A DNA stretch of 64,000 bases, from positions 496,001-560,000 of the forward strand of contig NZ_JAJNCZ010000003.1 of the NCBI RefSeq assembly GCF_021026345.1, read 5' to 3'. A program made the translations under genes and the position numbers. Within the stretch, counting starts at the first letter, position 1; every line of letters starts with the position of its first letter. Shown here piece after piece: positions 26,001 through 32,543 of the stretch. The DNA is from Rhizobium sp. GN54. GTDB lineage: Bacteria > Pseudomonadota > Alphaproteobacteria > Rhizobiales > Rhizobiaceae. The notes beneath the pieces were generated by a model that made no database searches, was not told the origin of the DNA, and was given only the letters and a program-made list of their open reading frames with translations.

Positions 26001-26893
26001 CCGCCGCCGTTCGAACCGTTGGTGACGGTGACGAAGCCGCCAGCGCCGCCAGCGCCGTTGTCGTTGCCGCCGGCACCGCCGATGGACTTGGCGGCAATGC
26101 CCCAGGCATTGTCCAGTCCGTTCAGGGGGACCGCCACGCCGCCGAGAAATATCTGGCCGGTGTTGGTGATGTTGATGGCCCCGCCGTTGCCGCCGTTGCC
26201 ACCCACCTGGTCGCCCGCTGCGCCGCTGTTCTGTTCGCCGCCGACACCGCCCTGGCTCCAGCCGAGGATGCCGGTCATGCCCCTGGCCGTATTCGAGTTC
26301 ATCGATTCGACGTTCAGCACCCCGGAATTGGTGATCGTGACCGTATTTCCGGCCCCGCCATGGCCGCCGCTGGACTTGTAGTTGTCGTTGTCCGAATCGC
26401 CATCGCCGCCGAAACTCAATCCTGAAATCAGGTTGCCGATCGAGCCTGGATCGCCGGAACTGGTCAGCGTCATATCGCCGCCATTGGTGATCGTCACGGT
26501 GCCGCCCGCGCCCGCCGCACCCTCGTCGACGCCGTCGCCGCCGCGTGTGCGTCCGATCATGAGAGCGTTCTGGTCGGCACCTTCCGAACCGTAAGGGAGC
26601 GATGTGTCGCCTGTATATGTCCCCGCATTGATGGCATTGAAATTTATATTGTCCCCCTGCGCGCCGTTCTTCTCATCGCTTTTGTCGACGCCATCGTCGC
26701 CTTGGCAAAGCGACCAGCTATAGCCGTAGGAAGCTGCATCGAGGGTCTGCGTCGCCGACCCGTTACAGCTTGCATAGGCGTCGCCGGCGACGGTGGCGCC
26801 GCCGAGGCCAACGGCTAAGACGATCAGTGCATGCGGTACGTTTCGCTTGGGAACGAATGCTTCCTGGCCAAGGCCCACGGATGAATGCTTCAT
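20087..26893 (-). CDS. Giant glycine-rich autotransporter (type Va secretion) with outer-membrane beta-barrel
   Basis: A 2268-residue autotransporter. The signal peptide at about residues 1-42 has a basic start (GQEAFVPKRN) and the hydrophobic core HALIVLAVGLGGATVA, with cleavage near AYAS. The passenger, up to about residue 1950, is a Gly/Ser/Asp-rich beta-helix-like region built from some 20 copies of a module containing AQSIGGGGG. The last 280 or so residues form an autotransporter barrel (from SMQAGTQIEVSPNWFVGFAGGY in two parts: SMQAGTQIEV, WFVGFAGGYD) ending in VRVGYKF with the terminal aromatic residue needed for BAM insertion. The start at 26893 is the only ATG giving a signal peptide. 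The function is probably adhesion or biofilm. Only eight cysteines occur, as four close pairs. Confidence 0.93.
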   Translation of the reverse strand: MKHSSVGLGQEAFVPKRNVPHALIVLAVGLGGATVAGDAYASCNGSATQTLDAASYGYSWSLCQGDDGVDKSDEKNGAQGDNINFNAINAGTYTGDTSLPYGSEGADQNALMIGRTRGGDGVDEGAAGAGGTVTITNGGDMTLTSSGDPGSIGNLISGLSFGGDGDSDNDNYKSSGGHGGAGNTVTITNSGVLNVESMNSNTARGMTGILGWSQGGVGGEQNSGAAGDQVGGNGGNGGAINITNTGQIFLGGVAVPLNGLDNAWGIAAKSIGGAGGNDNGAGGAGGFVTVTNGSNGGGASIGAISIYANDTDSVRGIYALTQGSHGTASFDSSDNGGNGAAGGGMNIVTYGDITVVSGGEVSGVSGGLVGIGQGGDGGTGYSSSDGGAGGSGSADVLTLTVEGGATVSTQGDDIAGMVGLSQGGRGGDGDSGEKDSSGGNGGTGGQIQMNNYGVIKTDGSHSYGLLGQSIGGQGGNGGDDTALLGTSGGGGYGGNAGGVGAYMTGGASITTTGDFSAAVTLHSIGGGGGTGGDFTDVLGGGAGNGGNGGNGEVATVNNAGGTITTYGEHSYGILVQSIGGSGGTGGIADGLTLELGGDGGSGGSSGTASVQNAGKITTSGYSGHGIVAQSITGGGGAAGTAGGVLSIGGSGGSGNTAGNAEVQNSGVISTAGDAAIGIISQSIGGGGGTGGGAAGIATVGGQGGAGGNGAHADVLLNGGSVTTQGEMAHGIMAQSIGGGGGNGGNVIDLSVGVPALGVGGTASGGGSGGWACVTNLDASDDCSAGTGTPQAVSIATGGSGALGILAQSIGGGGGNGGNATGDDAGLGSFQIGGGGGGGGYANTVTVGFDGLTLTTQGSHAAGIVAQSIGGGGGTGGSASSYSEDIGFTASVAVGGTGGSGGAGGAVVVDLTDSTIYTGQGGGDVTDAIGVLAQSISGGGGSGGSSIADALTVAVPTGEDVSLAMSVSTAVGGSGGSSHDANSVSLTLDGTAVSTKGVSSHGLVAQSIGGGGGNGGSASSMSATAGTVDTISADIGVSIGGSGSGGGNGSAVNVDLKNGASVTTADDYANAIVAQSIGGGGGNGGIGSVNSKQIGSGFNLAANVGLGGSGSGGASGGNATVDLESGTLLQTSGSGARGVIAQSIGGGGGTSQGASVGLSASADLPGGEAEESEGSSAFTASVGVSLGRTGGSGGTAGTATVTSRGGIITSGADADGVLAQSIGGGGGLGGSAGQASSDDSEPLDDEGESDCSSEDGDGESGYCFNVSVGATIDDGGTGGAAANGNTVTLTHGGQITTTGDWADGIVAQSIGGGGGAGGTSTASGSQATANITVGVGGSGGAGGNGGAINVTFDSDDGTASIDTSGYSAYGVLLQSIGGGGGQGGDGSDKAAGKITVGGGFGGSGGGGGNGGTVTVAAGSWLSLQTSGDDSIGLLAQSIGGGGGVGGAGSSEAAEDDDSHAIDLVVGGAGGSGGSGGEVDLNYGGGVDTHGDRAHGIVAQSIGGGGGIGGAGEADSIGSLVVGGAGGGTVNGNAVTVNLTSDSSIHTRGVAAHGIVAQSIGGGGGIGGTASGAPLSFKGNSPGSYGDGDDVSVTVNGGIVADGDHSFGVLAQSIGGGGGFGGNATSAFIGSNGNLSSDGKSGDVTVTLDAGRNIQATGEGSIGIFAQSDAGTDNNGTVNVTVNGSVTGGSGDSGAGIWVSAGKNNEVTVNAGGSVSAASGVAVQYTEGVNAPSGSALTVYNTGVINGSVKGAATPDAKLAKTARIDRYMAVSVVNRTGGLLTDAEVYEADVVNHGRLVVGGSGAVDVARVTGDLAQGRNGVLAINADFAGFRMDRLVVDGDAALAGGFTVSAESVLPGISLPFLTAGGSLDHSLIGQSAIFDYAMTQTGNRLSLSADGAHFADPGFALSKDQDNVADHLQEIWDAGGGPYGTLFGTLGTLADGDSGGYGAALSDMSPGVAGAAAAGSIVTTQQHLDLLLSCPMFAGDSAFLTETECVWSQAGVQRLDQESSGGVSGFGTTTYSMQAGTQIEVSPNWFVGFAGGYDRSVIRGDDGRVNADGDILYAGASLKHETGPWLLSGAVAGSYGWYDNTRTIRIPGFSGQAEGDPEVYNVSARLRAAYTFAQDAYYVRPLVDFDLIYSHAGGYRESGAGMLDLVVDDTGQWSFHVTPAIEVGTRVDLNETTVMRAFAATGVSFSSADSWETSARLAGAPSGVGVFDSEVPLAEVVGRLNAGVDIANDNGFSLRLNYQGSFSDTYTSHGGAVRVGYKF
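21885..26105 (-). repeat. About 20 tandem-like copies of an AQSIGGGGG module in the autotransporter passenger
   Basis: The passenger repeats the pattern (H/Y/D/I)GI(V/L/M)AQSIGGGGGxGG every roughly 50-85 residues. About 19 copies are clear between 21.9 and 25.6 kb, with degenerate copies at both ends (AAKSIGGAGG near 26.09 kb, FAQSDAGTD near 21.9 kb). In DNA the core reads GCCGCCGCC(GCC)GATCGA on the plus strand. Between cores, strands such as GGxVTVTxxGxIxTxG suggest a beta-solenoid. The near-identical cores could recombine or slip, changing passenger length. Confidence 0.9.
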
Positions 26894-27287
26894 GCGATGA
26901 GTCCCTAAAATATCGAAGCAGGTGGGCCCAGGTTCCTCGCATGCATGATCGGCGCGCGAAGGGCTCCCCTCCAACCAAAAAACAACCAAAAAAATGTCAG
27001 GTCACGACAATGCAGACGGTAGGGCAAAAGATGTCGGAAAATCTACCGAACAAAACTGTTCAATTCTGACGAAAACCTGCACGGCGCTGCCCGGCGCGGG
27101 GTGCCCCAGGACACCGGGAAAGAGTGCCGATCGTGGATCCCCTGCCCCGTTGTCCGACCAATTCTTTTGAATTCATCCGGATTCTGCCGGCCCTTTCCAT
27201 CGTGGCTGCGGCTCGCGCGCTTGTTGCAGACTGCGCGTCGTGAACGGATGACTTGCGCCCGCGATGTCCCTGTGCAACTTCTGAAGG
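26894..27287. other. Intergenic region between autotransporter and divergent two-component genes
   Basis: This 394-base gap holds the two divergent promoters. Its autotransporter-proximal half is A-rich with an 11-bp tandem repeat (listed separately). The other half has typical high GC and small open frames without ribosome-binding sites. No RNA gene or clear terminator is seen. Confidence 0.6.
26972..26993. promoter_or_regulatory. 11-bp tandem direct repeat upstream of the autotransporter: candidate response-regulator site
   Basis: CAACCAAAAAA at 26972-26982 is followed immediately by an identical copy at 26983-26993, giving exactly one helical turn of spacing. OmpR/PhoB-family regulators typically bind such direct repeats as head-to-tail dimers. 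The site lies 79 bases upstream of the autotransporter ATG and faces the divergent kinase/regulator genes. Regulation is inferred. Confidence 0.5.
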
Positions 27288-28736
27288 ATGCTGGACCTCA
27301 AGACAGTGCTGGTCGTCGATCTGGCAACCGCCAGTTTGCAGGCGGTCGCCTGGATTTTCGTCTGGCTGGCCTGGCGCCATCTCTACGAACTGAAGTTTCT
27401 CGCAGCGGGATATACCGCCATCGCGATCGGGCTTCTCCTGATGATCCTGAGAAGCGACCAGCCCACGGCATGGTCCATCGTGCTGCACAACACGATCATC
27501 AAGCTCGGCCTGGTCCTGCTCGCCGAAGGTCTGGCACGCTTCCTGGGCCAGCCGCGCTATACCTGGATCGGGGTCTCGCTGCTTGTCTTTCAGGGCGTGG
27601 CCTGGGGCCTCGCCGTGACGTTCGATCCGGGCAATCTTGCCATCCGCATCCACACATCGACCCTCTTTACGGTGATCATGATGTCGGTGATGTGCGTGGC
27701 GCTCCTGCGGGACCGGACGCAGCCCCGGCTCTTGCGCTGGATCACGATGGCAGTGCTGGCCGAGTACATCGCAGCCAGCATCGTCCACAGTGCGTTCGAA
27801 TTCTGGTTTCCGGCGAGCCCCCAGGACATCGCGGTGCTCGACAACCGCAATGCCTGGTATCTGTTGCAGGGAACCCTGTTCCTGATCGCGCTGTTCGCCT
27901 GCCTGCTCTTCATGGTCAGTTCACGCCTTTCCGCGGCCGTGCACGAGAAGAACGAAGCCTTGTCGCGGGAAGTGCTGGAACGCCGCAGGCTGGAAAACCA
28001 GCTGAGTGCCAGCCTCGAGGCCGAACGCGCCCTTCGTGAAGAGCAGGCCGACTTCATGCGCATTGTCGGCCACGAGTTCCGCACTCCGCTGGCGGTCATT
28101 CGCAACGCCGTCGACATGATCGGGCTTGTCGGCGACAAATCGCGGGACGCGACGAGGGAACGGCTCGCCGGCATCGGCGAGGCGCTCGACCGGCTGTTCT
28201 CCCTGATCGAACGTTTCATGACGAATGACGGCGACAATCATTTTCGACCGGAACCGATGCAGATCGCATCGCTCATCGCCGACGTGCAACTGCACTTCGA
28301 GATGACCGGGCGCGGTCATCGCTTGCGTTTCAGCACGGAGGGGGAAGCGATCTCGACGATTGCCGATCCCGATATGCTGGCGACCGTCGTCATCAATCTC
28401 ATCGACAACGCGCTCAAATATTCACCCGAGGATCAGCTCATTCACATTGAAGGCCGGTCCGAATTCGGCCTCGTGATCATCCAGGTCCGTGATCGCGGCA
28501 TCGGCATCCCGAAGGCCGAGATGCACAAGATCGGGCGCCGGTTCTTCCGCGCTTCCAACACCAAGGCCCGCAACGGAACAGGGCTCGGCCTTTATTCGTC
28601 CCGCCAGCTTCTCGCCTACCATGGCGGCACGTTGGACCTGCTCGCCAATGAAGGAGGGGGAACGACGGCCGTGGCACGCGTGCCGTTGCTCCGGGAGGCG
28701 GCGGAGCCGGCACAGCTAGAGGAGATTGCCAATTGA
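27288..28736 (+). CDS. Membrane sensor histidine kinase with seven N-terminal helices
   Basis: A 482-residue kinase. Seven predicted membrane helices (about residues 7-29, 37-54, 61-82, 91-111, 121-140, 151-173 and 189-213) form the input region, and there is no obvious PAS or HAMP domain. A charged helix at 214-258 leads to the HisKA dimerisation domain with phosphorylated His262 (VGHEFRTPLAVI). The ATPase domain follows with N box VVINLIDNALKYSP (Asn374), G1 DRGIGIP and G2 NGTGLGLYSS. It overlaps the downstream response-regulator gene by four bases. Lack of a periplasmic loop of any size suggests sensing within or near the membrane. It lies divergent from the autotransporter, a likely target. 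Confidence 0.9.
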   Translation: MLDLKTVLVVDLATASLQAVAWIFVWLAWRHLYELKFLAAGYTAIAIGLLLMILRSDQPTAWSIVLHNTIIKLGLVLLAEGLARFLGQPRYTWIGVSLLVFQGVAWGLAVTFDPGNLAIRIHTSTLFTVIMMSVMCVALLRDRTQPRLLRWITMAVLAEYIAASIVHSAFEFWFPASPQDIAVLDNRNAWYLLQGTLFLIALFACLLFMVSSRLSAAVHEKNEALSREVLERRRLENQLSASLEAERALREEQADFMRIVGHEFRTPLAVIRNAVDMIGLVGDKSRDATRERLAGIGEALDRLFSLIERFMTNDGDNHFRPEPMQIASLIADVQLHFEMTGRGHRLRFSTEGEAISTIADPDMLATVVINLIDNALKYSPEDQLIHIEGRSEFGLVIIQVRDRGIGIPKAEMHKIGRRFFRASNTKARNGTGLGLYSSRQLLAYHGGTLDLLANEGGGTTAVARVPLLREAAEPAQLEEIAN

Positions 28737-29428
28737 CGCGCGTTTTGATCGTCGAGGACGAGCAGCGGCTGCGCAAGGATCTGGTTGACTTCCTGGGGCT
28801 CTGCGGCTTCACCGCCGAGGGCGTTGCGACGGCGGAAGCCCTGCGCCGGCTTCTGGGCGAACAGGGACCGCCGGACGTCATCGTCCTCGATGTCGGACTG
28901 CCCGATGGCGACGGATTCGAACTGGCCAGCGAAATCCGCAAGGCCTATCGCTGCGGCATCATCATGCTCACGGCCTTAGGCGACAGCGACGACCGTGTCC
29001 GGGGCTTTGAAAGCGGCGCCGATATCTATCTCGTCAAGCACAGTACCTTGCGGGAGATCGAAGCCGCGATCCGCAGCCTGCTGCGGCGAACGGGCGATCA
29101 GGCCGAGGCGGCCGACGGCACCGGCGACAGATGGGTCCTGGACAGCCGGAACTGGACCCTCACCGCGCCCAACCAGCGCTCGCTCAAGCTGACGGCGACC
29201 GAGTTCGCACTCGTAAGCGCCCTCTGCAGCGATGGCGGCGGGATCTGCGCACGCGAGAAGCTGGCGGAAACGATCGCTCGCCCCAGAGCCCACTTCGACA
29301 ACCGCCATCTCGATGCCGTCGTCAGCCGCCTTCGCCGCAAGATCGGCGAACAGACCAACCTGCACGTGCCGATAAAGGTCGTCTACGGCGTCGGCTATAC
29401 GTTCACGGCACCCGCAGTGGTGCAATGA
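28733..29428 (+). CDS. OmpR-family response regulator
   Basis: A 231-residue two-domain regulator. The receiver domain has the acidic pair in VLIVEDEQR, phospho-acceptor Asp53 (VIVLDVGLPDGDG), Thr79 in IIMLTALGDSDD and Lys101 in YLVKHSTL. The usual proline after the lysine is replaced by His. The C-terminal winged helix contains LTATEFALVSAL, LDAVVSRLRRKI and VYGVGYTF. Translation begins at a TTG (28733) whose TTGA overlaps the kinase stop, preceded by AGAGGAG; no ATG fits. The pair forms one operon. Probable targets are its own region and the divergent autotransporter. Confidence 0.9.
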   Translation: MTRVLIVEDEQRLRKDLVDFLGLCGFTAEGVATAEALRRLLGEQGPPDVIVLDVGLPDGDGFELASEIRKAYRCGIIMLTALGDSDDRVRGFESGADIYLVKHSTLREIEAAIRSLLRRTGDQAEAADGTGDRWVLDSRNWTLTAPNQRSLKLTATEFALVSALCSDGGGICAREKLAETIARPRAHFDNRHLDAVVSRLRRKIGEQTNLHVPIKVVYGVGYTFTAPAVVQ

Positions 29429-29607
29429 TCGTCCGGTGTCTCGCGGCGCGGATCAGCCGAGAGCCACCCTTCATCCTGGCGCCCCGACCGCCATGGCCTT
29501 GTCGCGAAAAATGTCGGAGATCACAGCGGCCACCTGGATCTGGCCCTCAGGCGTCGCAGGATCTACATTTCCCGTCGCACGAGATGTCCACACAGCGAGG
29601 CCGCACC

Positions 29608-29820
29608 ATGCCGACCTTCACAGTCACGACCACTCTCAAGACGGAAGCAGAGACCGCCGAGGAGGCTGCTCTCCTGATGTATCGCGCACTGAGCCGGGGC
29701 TCGGTGCCGATCGACTACCTTGTCACGGGCCAGTCAGGGACGACGACGGTCGTGCTCGATCGAGAGAAGGCGGACGAATATGCCGTGATCGATCACACAG
29801 CCGACCCCGGCAACTGGTGA
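29608..29820 (+). CDS. Small conserved-looking protein of unknown function (70 aa)
   Basis: A 70-residue soluble protein starting MPTFTVTTTLKTEAETAEEA and ending DHTADPGNW. The alternation of a beta strand, an amphipathic helix (AEEAALLMYRALSR) and a second strand pair (IDYLVTGQSGTTTVVLD) suggests a compact alpha/beta fold. GCGAGG lies 8 bases before the ATG at 29608; another in-frame ATG at 29584 is possible but has a poorer ribosome-binding site. I do not recognise the family. It lies 179 bases after the response-regulator gene and could belong to its regulon. It is convergent with the cfa gene. Confidence 0.6.
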   Translation: MPTFTVTTTLKTEAETAEEAALLMYRALSRGSVPIDYLVTGQSGTTTVVLDREKADEYAVIDHTADPGNW

Positions 29821-29910
29821 ACGGGGCGACGGCAGCACGGACGATTTCCGGCCAGCCCGGCGCCGGTCGCTCGGCAAGCCCGCCGGATGCCTGCAAGGTC
29901 GAGCCGTCCT

Positions 29911-31152
29911 TCACACGGACAGGCTGAGCGTCTTCTCGCGTTCGATATAGTCGCGCTGCGTATCGGTGATGTAGTCGCGCACGATCGGCGCGGCGTCGCG
30001 GGAGCGCGACAGCTGCATGTGGAAGACGAGCTGGCTGCCGGTGCGGAACATCATCTCCGCGCTGATCAGGTAGAACTCCCACATGCGGGCGAAGCGCTCG
30101 TCGTAGAGCGCGATCACCTTGTCGCGGTTCGCCTCGAAGCGTTCTGTCCAATGGGCGAGCGTCGTCGCGTAGTGGACGCGCAGAAATTCCAGATCCGTGA
30201 CCCAGAGGCTGTTCTGCTCGACAACCTCGAACACCTCGGAGAGGGCCGGCGAGTAGGCTCCGGGGAAGATGTATTTCCGCAACCACGGGCTTGCCATGCC
30301 GGGCGGGCTCATGTGCCCGATCGAATGCAGGAGCGCCACGCCGTCATCCGGCATCAAAGCGTTCAATTTCTTGAAGAACTCGTCATAGTGATGGACGCCG
30401 ACATGTTCGAACATGCCGACGGAGACGATGCGGTCGAAGGATCCTTCGACGTCGCGGTAATCCTTCAGTTCGAACCGGACGCGGCCGGCGAGCCCGGCTT
30501 TTTCCGCCCGCTGCGAGGCAAGTGCCTGTTGCTCCTTCGAAAGCGTCACGCCGAGAACGTCCACATTCTCCAGTGCCGCGAGATAGAGCGCAAGGTCGCC
30601 CCAGCCACAACCGATATCGAGCACCTTCATGCCGGGCTTCAGTCCGAGCTTGCTGGCGAGAAGCCGGAGCTTATTGCGCTGGGCCTGTTCGAGGGTTTCG
30701 CCCGGTTCGCGGAAATAGGCGCAGGAATAGAGCATGTTCTCGTCGAGGAACAGCTTGTAGAAATCGTTGCCGAGATCGTAGTGATGGGCGACGTTCTGCT
30801 GCGCCTGCCCCTTGCGGTTCGACTGCTGGCGCTTGCGGAAGCGCATCTTGATGGCGCGCAACACCTTCTGGATCGGATAGGAACCGAGCGAGAGCCGGTT
30901 GACCGAGAAGAGCGTCAGGAAATCCCGTAGCGTCGAGCCCTCCTCGAACCGCATCGTTCCATCCATATAGGCTTCGCCGGCCGCAAGCTCGGCATTGAAC
31001 ACCAACGTCCGGTAGAGCTTTCTGTCGGTCAGCCGCATCGTCACCTGCGGGCCGGGCGTGCCCTTGAAGACATGGCGTTTTCCCTCTGCATCGATGACAG
31101 TCAGGCAACCCTTGCGTATGAACGACTTCATCATGTGCGAAAGTGGAAACAT
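29911..31152 (-). CDS. cfa: Cyclopropane-fatty-acyl-phospholipid synthase family methyltransferase
   Basis: A 413-residue S-adenosylmethionine-dependent enzyme of the CFA synthase family, which methylenates cis double bonds of membrane phospholipid acyl chains. SAM-binding motif I is VLDIGCGWGDLALYLA; the family motif SVGMFEHVGVHHYDEFF and HYDLGNDFYKLFLDENMLYS are also present. The start at 31152 (MFPLSHMMKS) follows GAGG by seven bases; a longer in-frame start at 31251 would add 33 unrelated residues. The protein acts at the inner-membrane surface and usually serves in stationary phase or acid stress. It follows the small membrane-protein gene on the same strand, after a strong hairpin. Confidence 0.9.
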   Translation of the reverse strand: MFPLSHMMKSFIRKGCLTVIDAEGKRHVFKGTPGPQVTMRLTDRKLYRTLVFNAELAAGEAYMDGTMRFEEGSTLRDFLTLFSVNRLSLGSYPIQKVLRAIKMRFRKRQQSNRKGQAQQNVAHHYDLGNDFYKLFLDENMLYSCAYFREPGETLEQAQRNKLRLLASKLGLKPGMKVLDIGCGWGDLALYLAALENVDVLGVTLSKEQQALASQRAEKAGLAGRVRFELKDYRDVEGSFDRIVSVGMFEHVGVHHYDEFFKKLNALMPDDGVALLHSIGHMSPPGMASPWLRKYIFPGAYSPALSEVFEVVEQNSLWVTDLEFLRVHYATTLAHWTERFEANRDKVIALYDERFARMWEFYLISAEMMFRTGSQLVFHMQLSRSRDAAPIVRDYITDTQRDYIEREKTLSLSV

Positions 31153-31263
31153 AAGCGCCTCGATTTGCTGTTGACGAGATGTCCGGCCGCCCAACTCTCG
31201 TCCGATCGAGGGAAAAATACAATGCTTGCGGGAAGGTACCTGCTCCGCCATCCGATATCCCTC

Positions 31264-31301
31264 GACCCTGTCCCAGGCCTGGCGGGGCCGGGGACAGGGT
31301 C
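31264..31301. terminator. Strong hairpin downstream of the small membrane-protein gene
   Basis: A perfect 11-bp stem (GACCCTGTCCC at 31264-31274 with GGGACAGGGTC at 31291-31301) encloses a 16-base loop that can itself pair GGCC/GGCC. It begins 33 bases beyond the membrane-protein stop and before the cfa start. There is no U tract, so it may be a partial terminator or a message-stabilising structure. Confidence 0.5.
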
Positions 31302-31334
31302 TGACAGAGAGACCACGTGCACGTCTGCGATCGG

Positions 31335-31835
31335 TTATCGCATCGACAGGTGCGCCGCGACCCTCCCCTGCCTGCGGAGGTACAGGATCTGCGCCGTCAG
31401 GCCGACGACGAGAAGAACGAGAAGGCCGGCCTGGGCCCCGAGAAGGAGGGGCGAATGCAGGTCGGTGACGAAGGGATGGCCGTCCGGAACGCGGCGCAGG
31501 ATCTCGCTGACGGTCGGCACCATCAGGAGAAATGCGGTGAGGCTCAGACAGACCGTCTCGATGTATCTCCCGGCCCGTCCGAACCCCGCAAGGCGGCCGA
31601 CGCCGTAGCCCACGACCAGCAGCACGATCGTCACGACACCGACGACGTAGCTCACCGGCTGATGCCCGACGAGAAACACCGTGGCCGCCCCGATCAGCAT
31701 CGAGACGAAATAGGCGACGCCGGGGCCCGAGCGAGGCACGATCCGCCCGTGGCGGGCGAACATATAGGCCGCCAGCGGAATGGCGGGCAGGCTGCCAAGC
31801 GTATGCACCCAGCCGAGCGGTGAAATTCCAAACAT
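31335..31835 (-). CDS. Small integral membrane protein of unknown function (166 aa)
   Basis: A 166-residue protein with about five hydrophobic helices: segments near HTLGSLPAIPLAAYMF, GVAYFVSMLIGAATVFLVG, SYVVGVVTIVLLVVGYGVG, ETVCLSLTAFLLMV and LLGAQAGLLVLLVVGL. No catalytic motif is visible, and I cannot assign a family beyond an uncharacterised multi-helix membrane protein. GGAGACGAC precedes the ATG. A sequence like the operator of the nearby TetR gene lies about 45-55 bases upstream, suggesting control by that repressor. It may form a unit with cfa downstream, which would hint at a membrane-stress role, but this is speculative. Confidence 0.75.
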   Translation of the reverse strand: MFGISPLGWVHTLGSLPAIPLAAYMFARHGRIVPRSGPGVAYFVSMLIGAATVFLVGHQPVSYVVGVVTIVLLVVGYGVGRLAGFGRAGRYIETVCLSLTAFLLMVPTVSEILRRVPDGHPFVTDLHSPLLLGAQAGLLVLLVVGLTAQILYLRRQGRVAAHLSMR

Positions 31836-31874
31836 GTCGTCTCCTTTGCGATCCCGATGACCGCGAGTAATTCT

Positions 31875-31890
31875 CTCAACTAGTAGGTAG
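31875..31890. promoter_or_regulatory. TetR-type operator copy upstream of the membrane-protein gene
   Basis: ACTAGTAGGTAG at 31879-31890 is identical over 12 bases to the reverse complement of the region at the TetR promoter (33159-33170). It lies about 45 bases upstream of the membrane-protein ATG. The shared core suggests control by the same TetR regulator. Confidence 0.5.
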
Positions 31891-32007
31891 ATAGAGAAGG
31901 CAAGTTCCGCCGACTTTCTTCAGTATTGCGTCGGCGCCGGGCCCCGAACGGCATCCTGCCTCGACCGCTCCACAGGATCCGGACACAGCCGATTTCGGCT
32001 TTCCTGG

Positions 32008-32541
32008 CTATGAAAAATGCAACTCGTTCAATCCCGTACGCAGCAGTTCCTGCTGTATCTGCGATCCGTCGACGGGAAGGAGGGTCCGTCTCGCGATCAT
32101 CCAGCGGCCATCACGCCGTTCGAGCTCCCAGCGGTTCACGACGGCGCGGTGTATCCGGTATCCCCTCGATACGCCGTGATTTGGCAGGTCGCGTGGCCGG
32201 CCGTCATGATCCAGGTGGATGATCATCAGATAGGAGGTCACGATCGCGGTGTCGCCCCGCAGGTCGACGAGAGGCAGGCCGGAAAAATGAGCGAGCCCGC
32301 CGCGAATGGCCTCGTCATGCTCCGGCCTCTGGATGAACGCGGCAATGGCCTTCGCACCCTCCGCGCCGTCCAGCGCCGGACCGCGATCGAAGACGCCGTT
32401 CTCGCAGTAGACCGACGTTGTGTAGGCGGCATGCCCCGTATCGGCGCTCGGCGGGTGCGATGCGATCAGTTCGTAGATCGCAAGCTTGTCCTCGATTGTG
32501 CGGAGCCTGCGCTCCAGATCGGTTGAACCAAGTGTACTCAC
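32008..32541 (-). CDS. NTF2-like / SnoaL-type domain protein
   Basis: A 177-residue protein of the NTF2-like superfamily (SnoaL_4-type, often annotated nuclear transport factor 2 family). It opens with a helix (LERRLRTIEDKLAIYELIASHPP) followed by YTTSVYCENGVFDRG and the strand-rich barrel GDTAIVTSYLMIIHLD and WELERRDGRWMIARRTLLPV. Some members are small-molecule isomerases, hydratases or ring hydroxylase subunits, but no function is clear. A GTG at 32541 is preferred because GGGAGG lies 5 bases before it; an earlier GTG at 32547 overlaps that ribosome-binding site. It follows the TetR stop by two bases, so the two are co-expressed. Confidence 0.8.
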   Translation of the reverse strand: MSTLGSTDLERRLRTIEDKLAIYELIASHPPSADTGHAAYTTSVYCENGVFDRGPALDGAEGAKAIAAFIQRPEHDEAIRGGLAHFSGLPLVDLRGDTAIVTSYLMIIHLDHDGRPRDLPNHGVSRGYRIHRAVVNRWELERRDGRWMIARRTLLPVDGSQIQQELLRTGLNELHFS

Positions 32542-32543
32542 GT

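Noticed and set aside
21885-26105. Regular GC-rich repeats that could suggest CRISPR
   Set aside because: The repeats are imperfect, in-frame, of variable spacing and encode protein modules; there are no cas genes.
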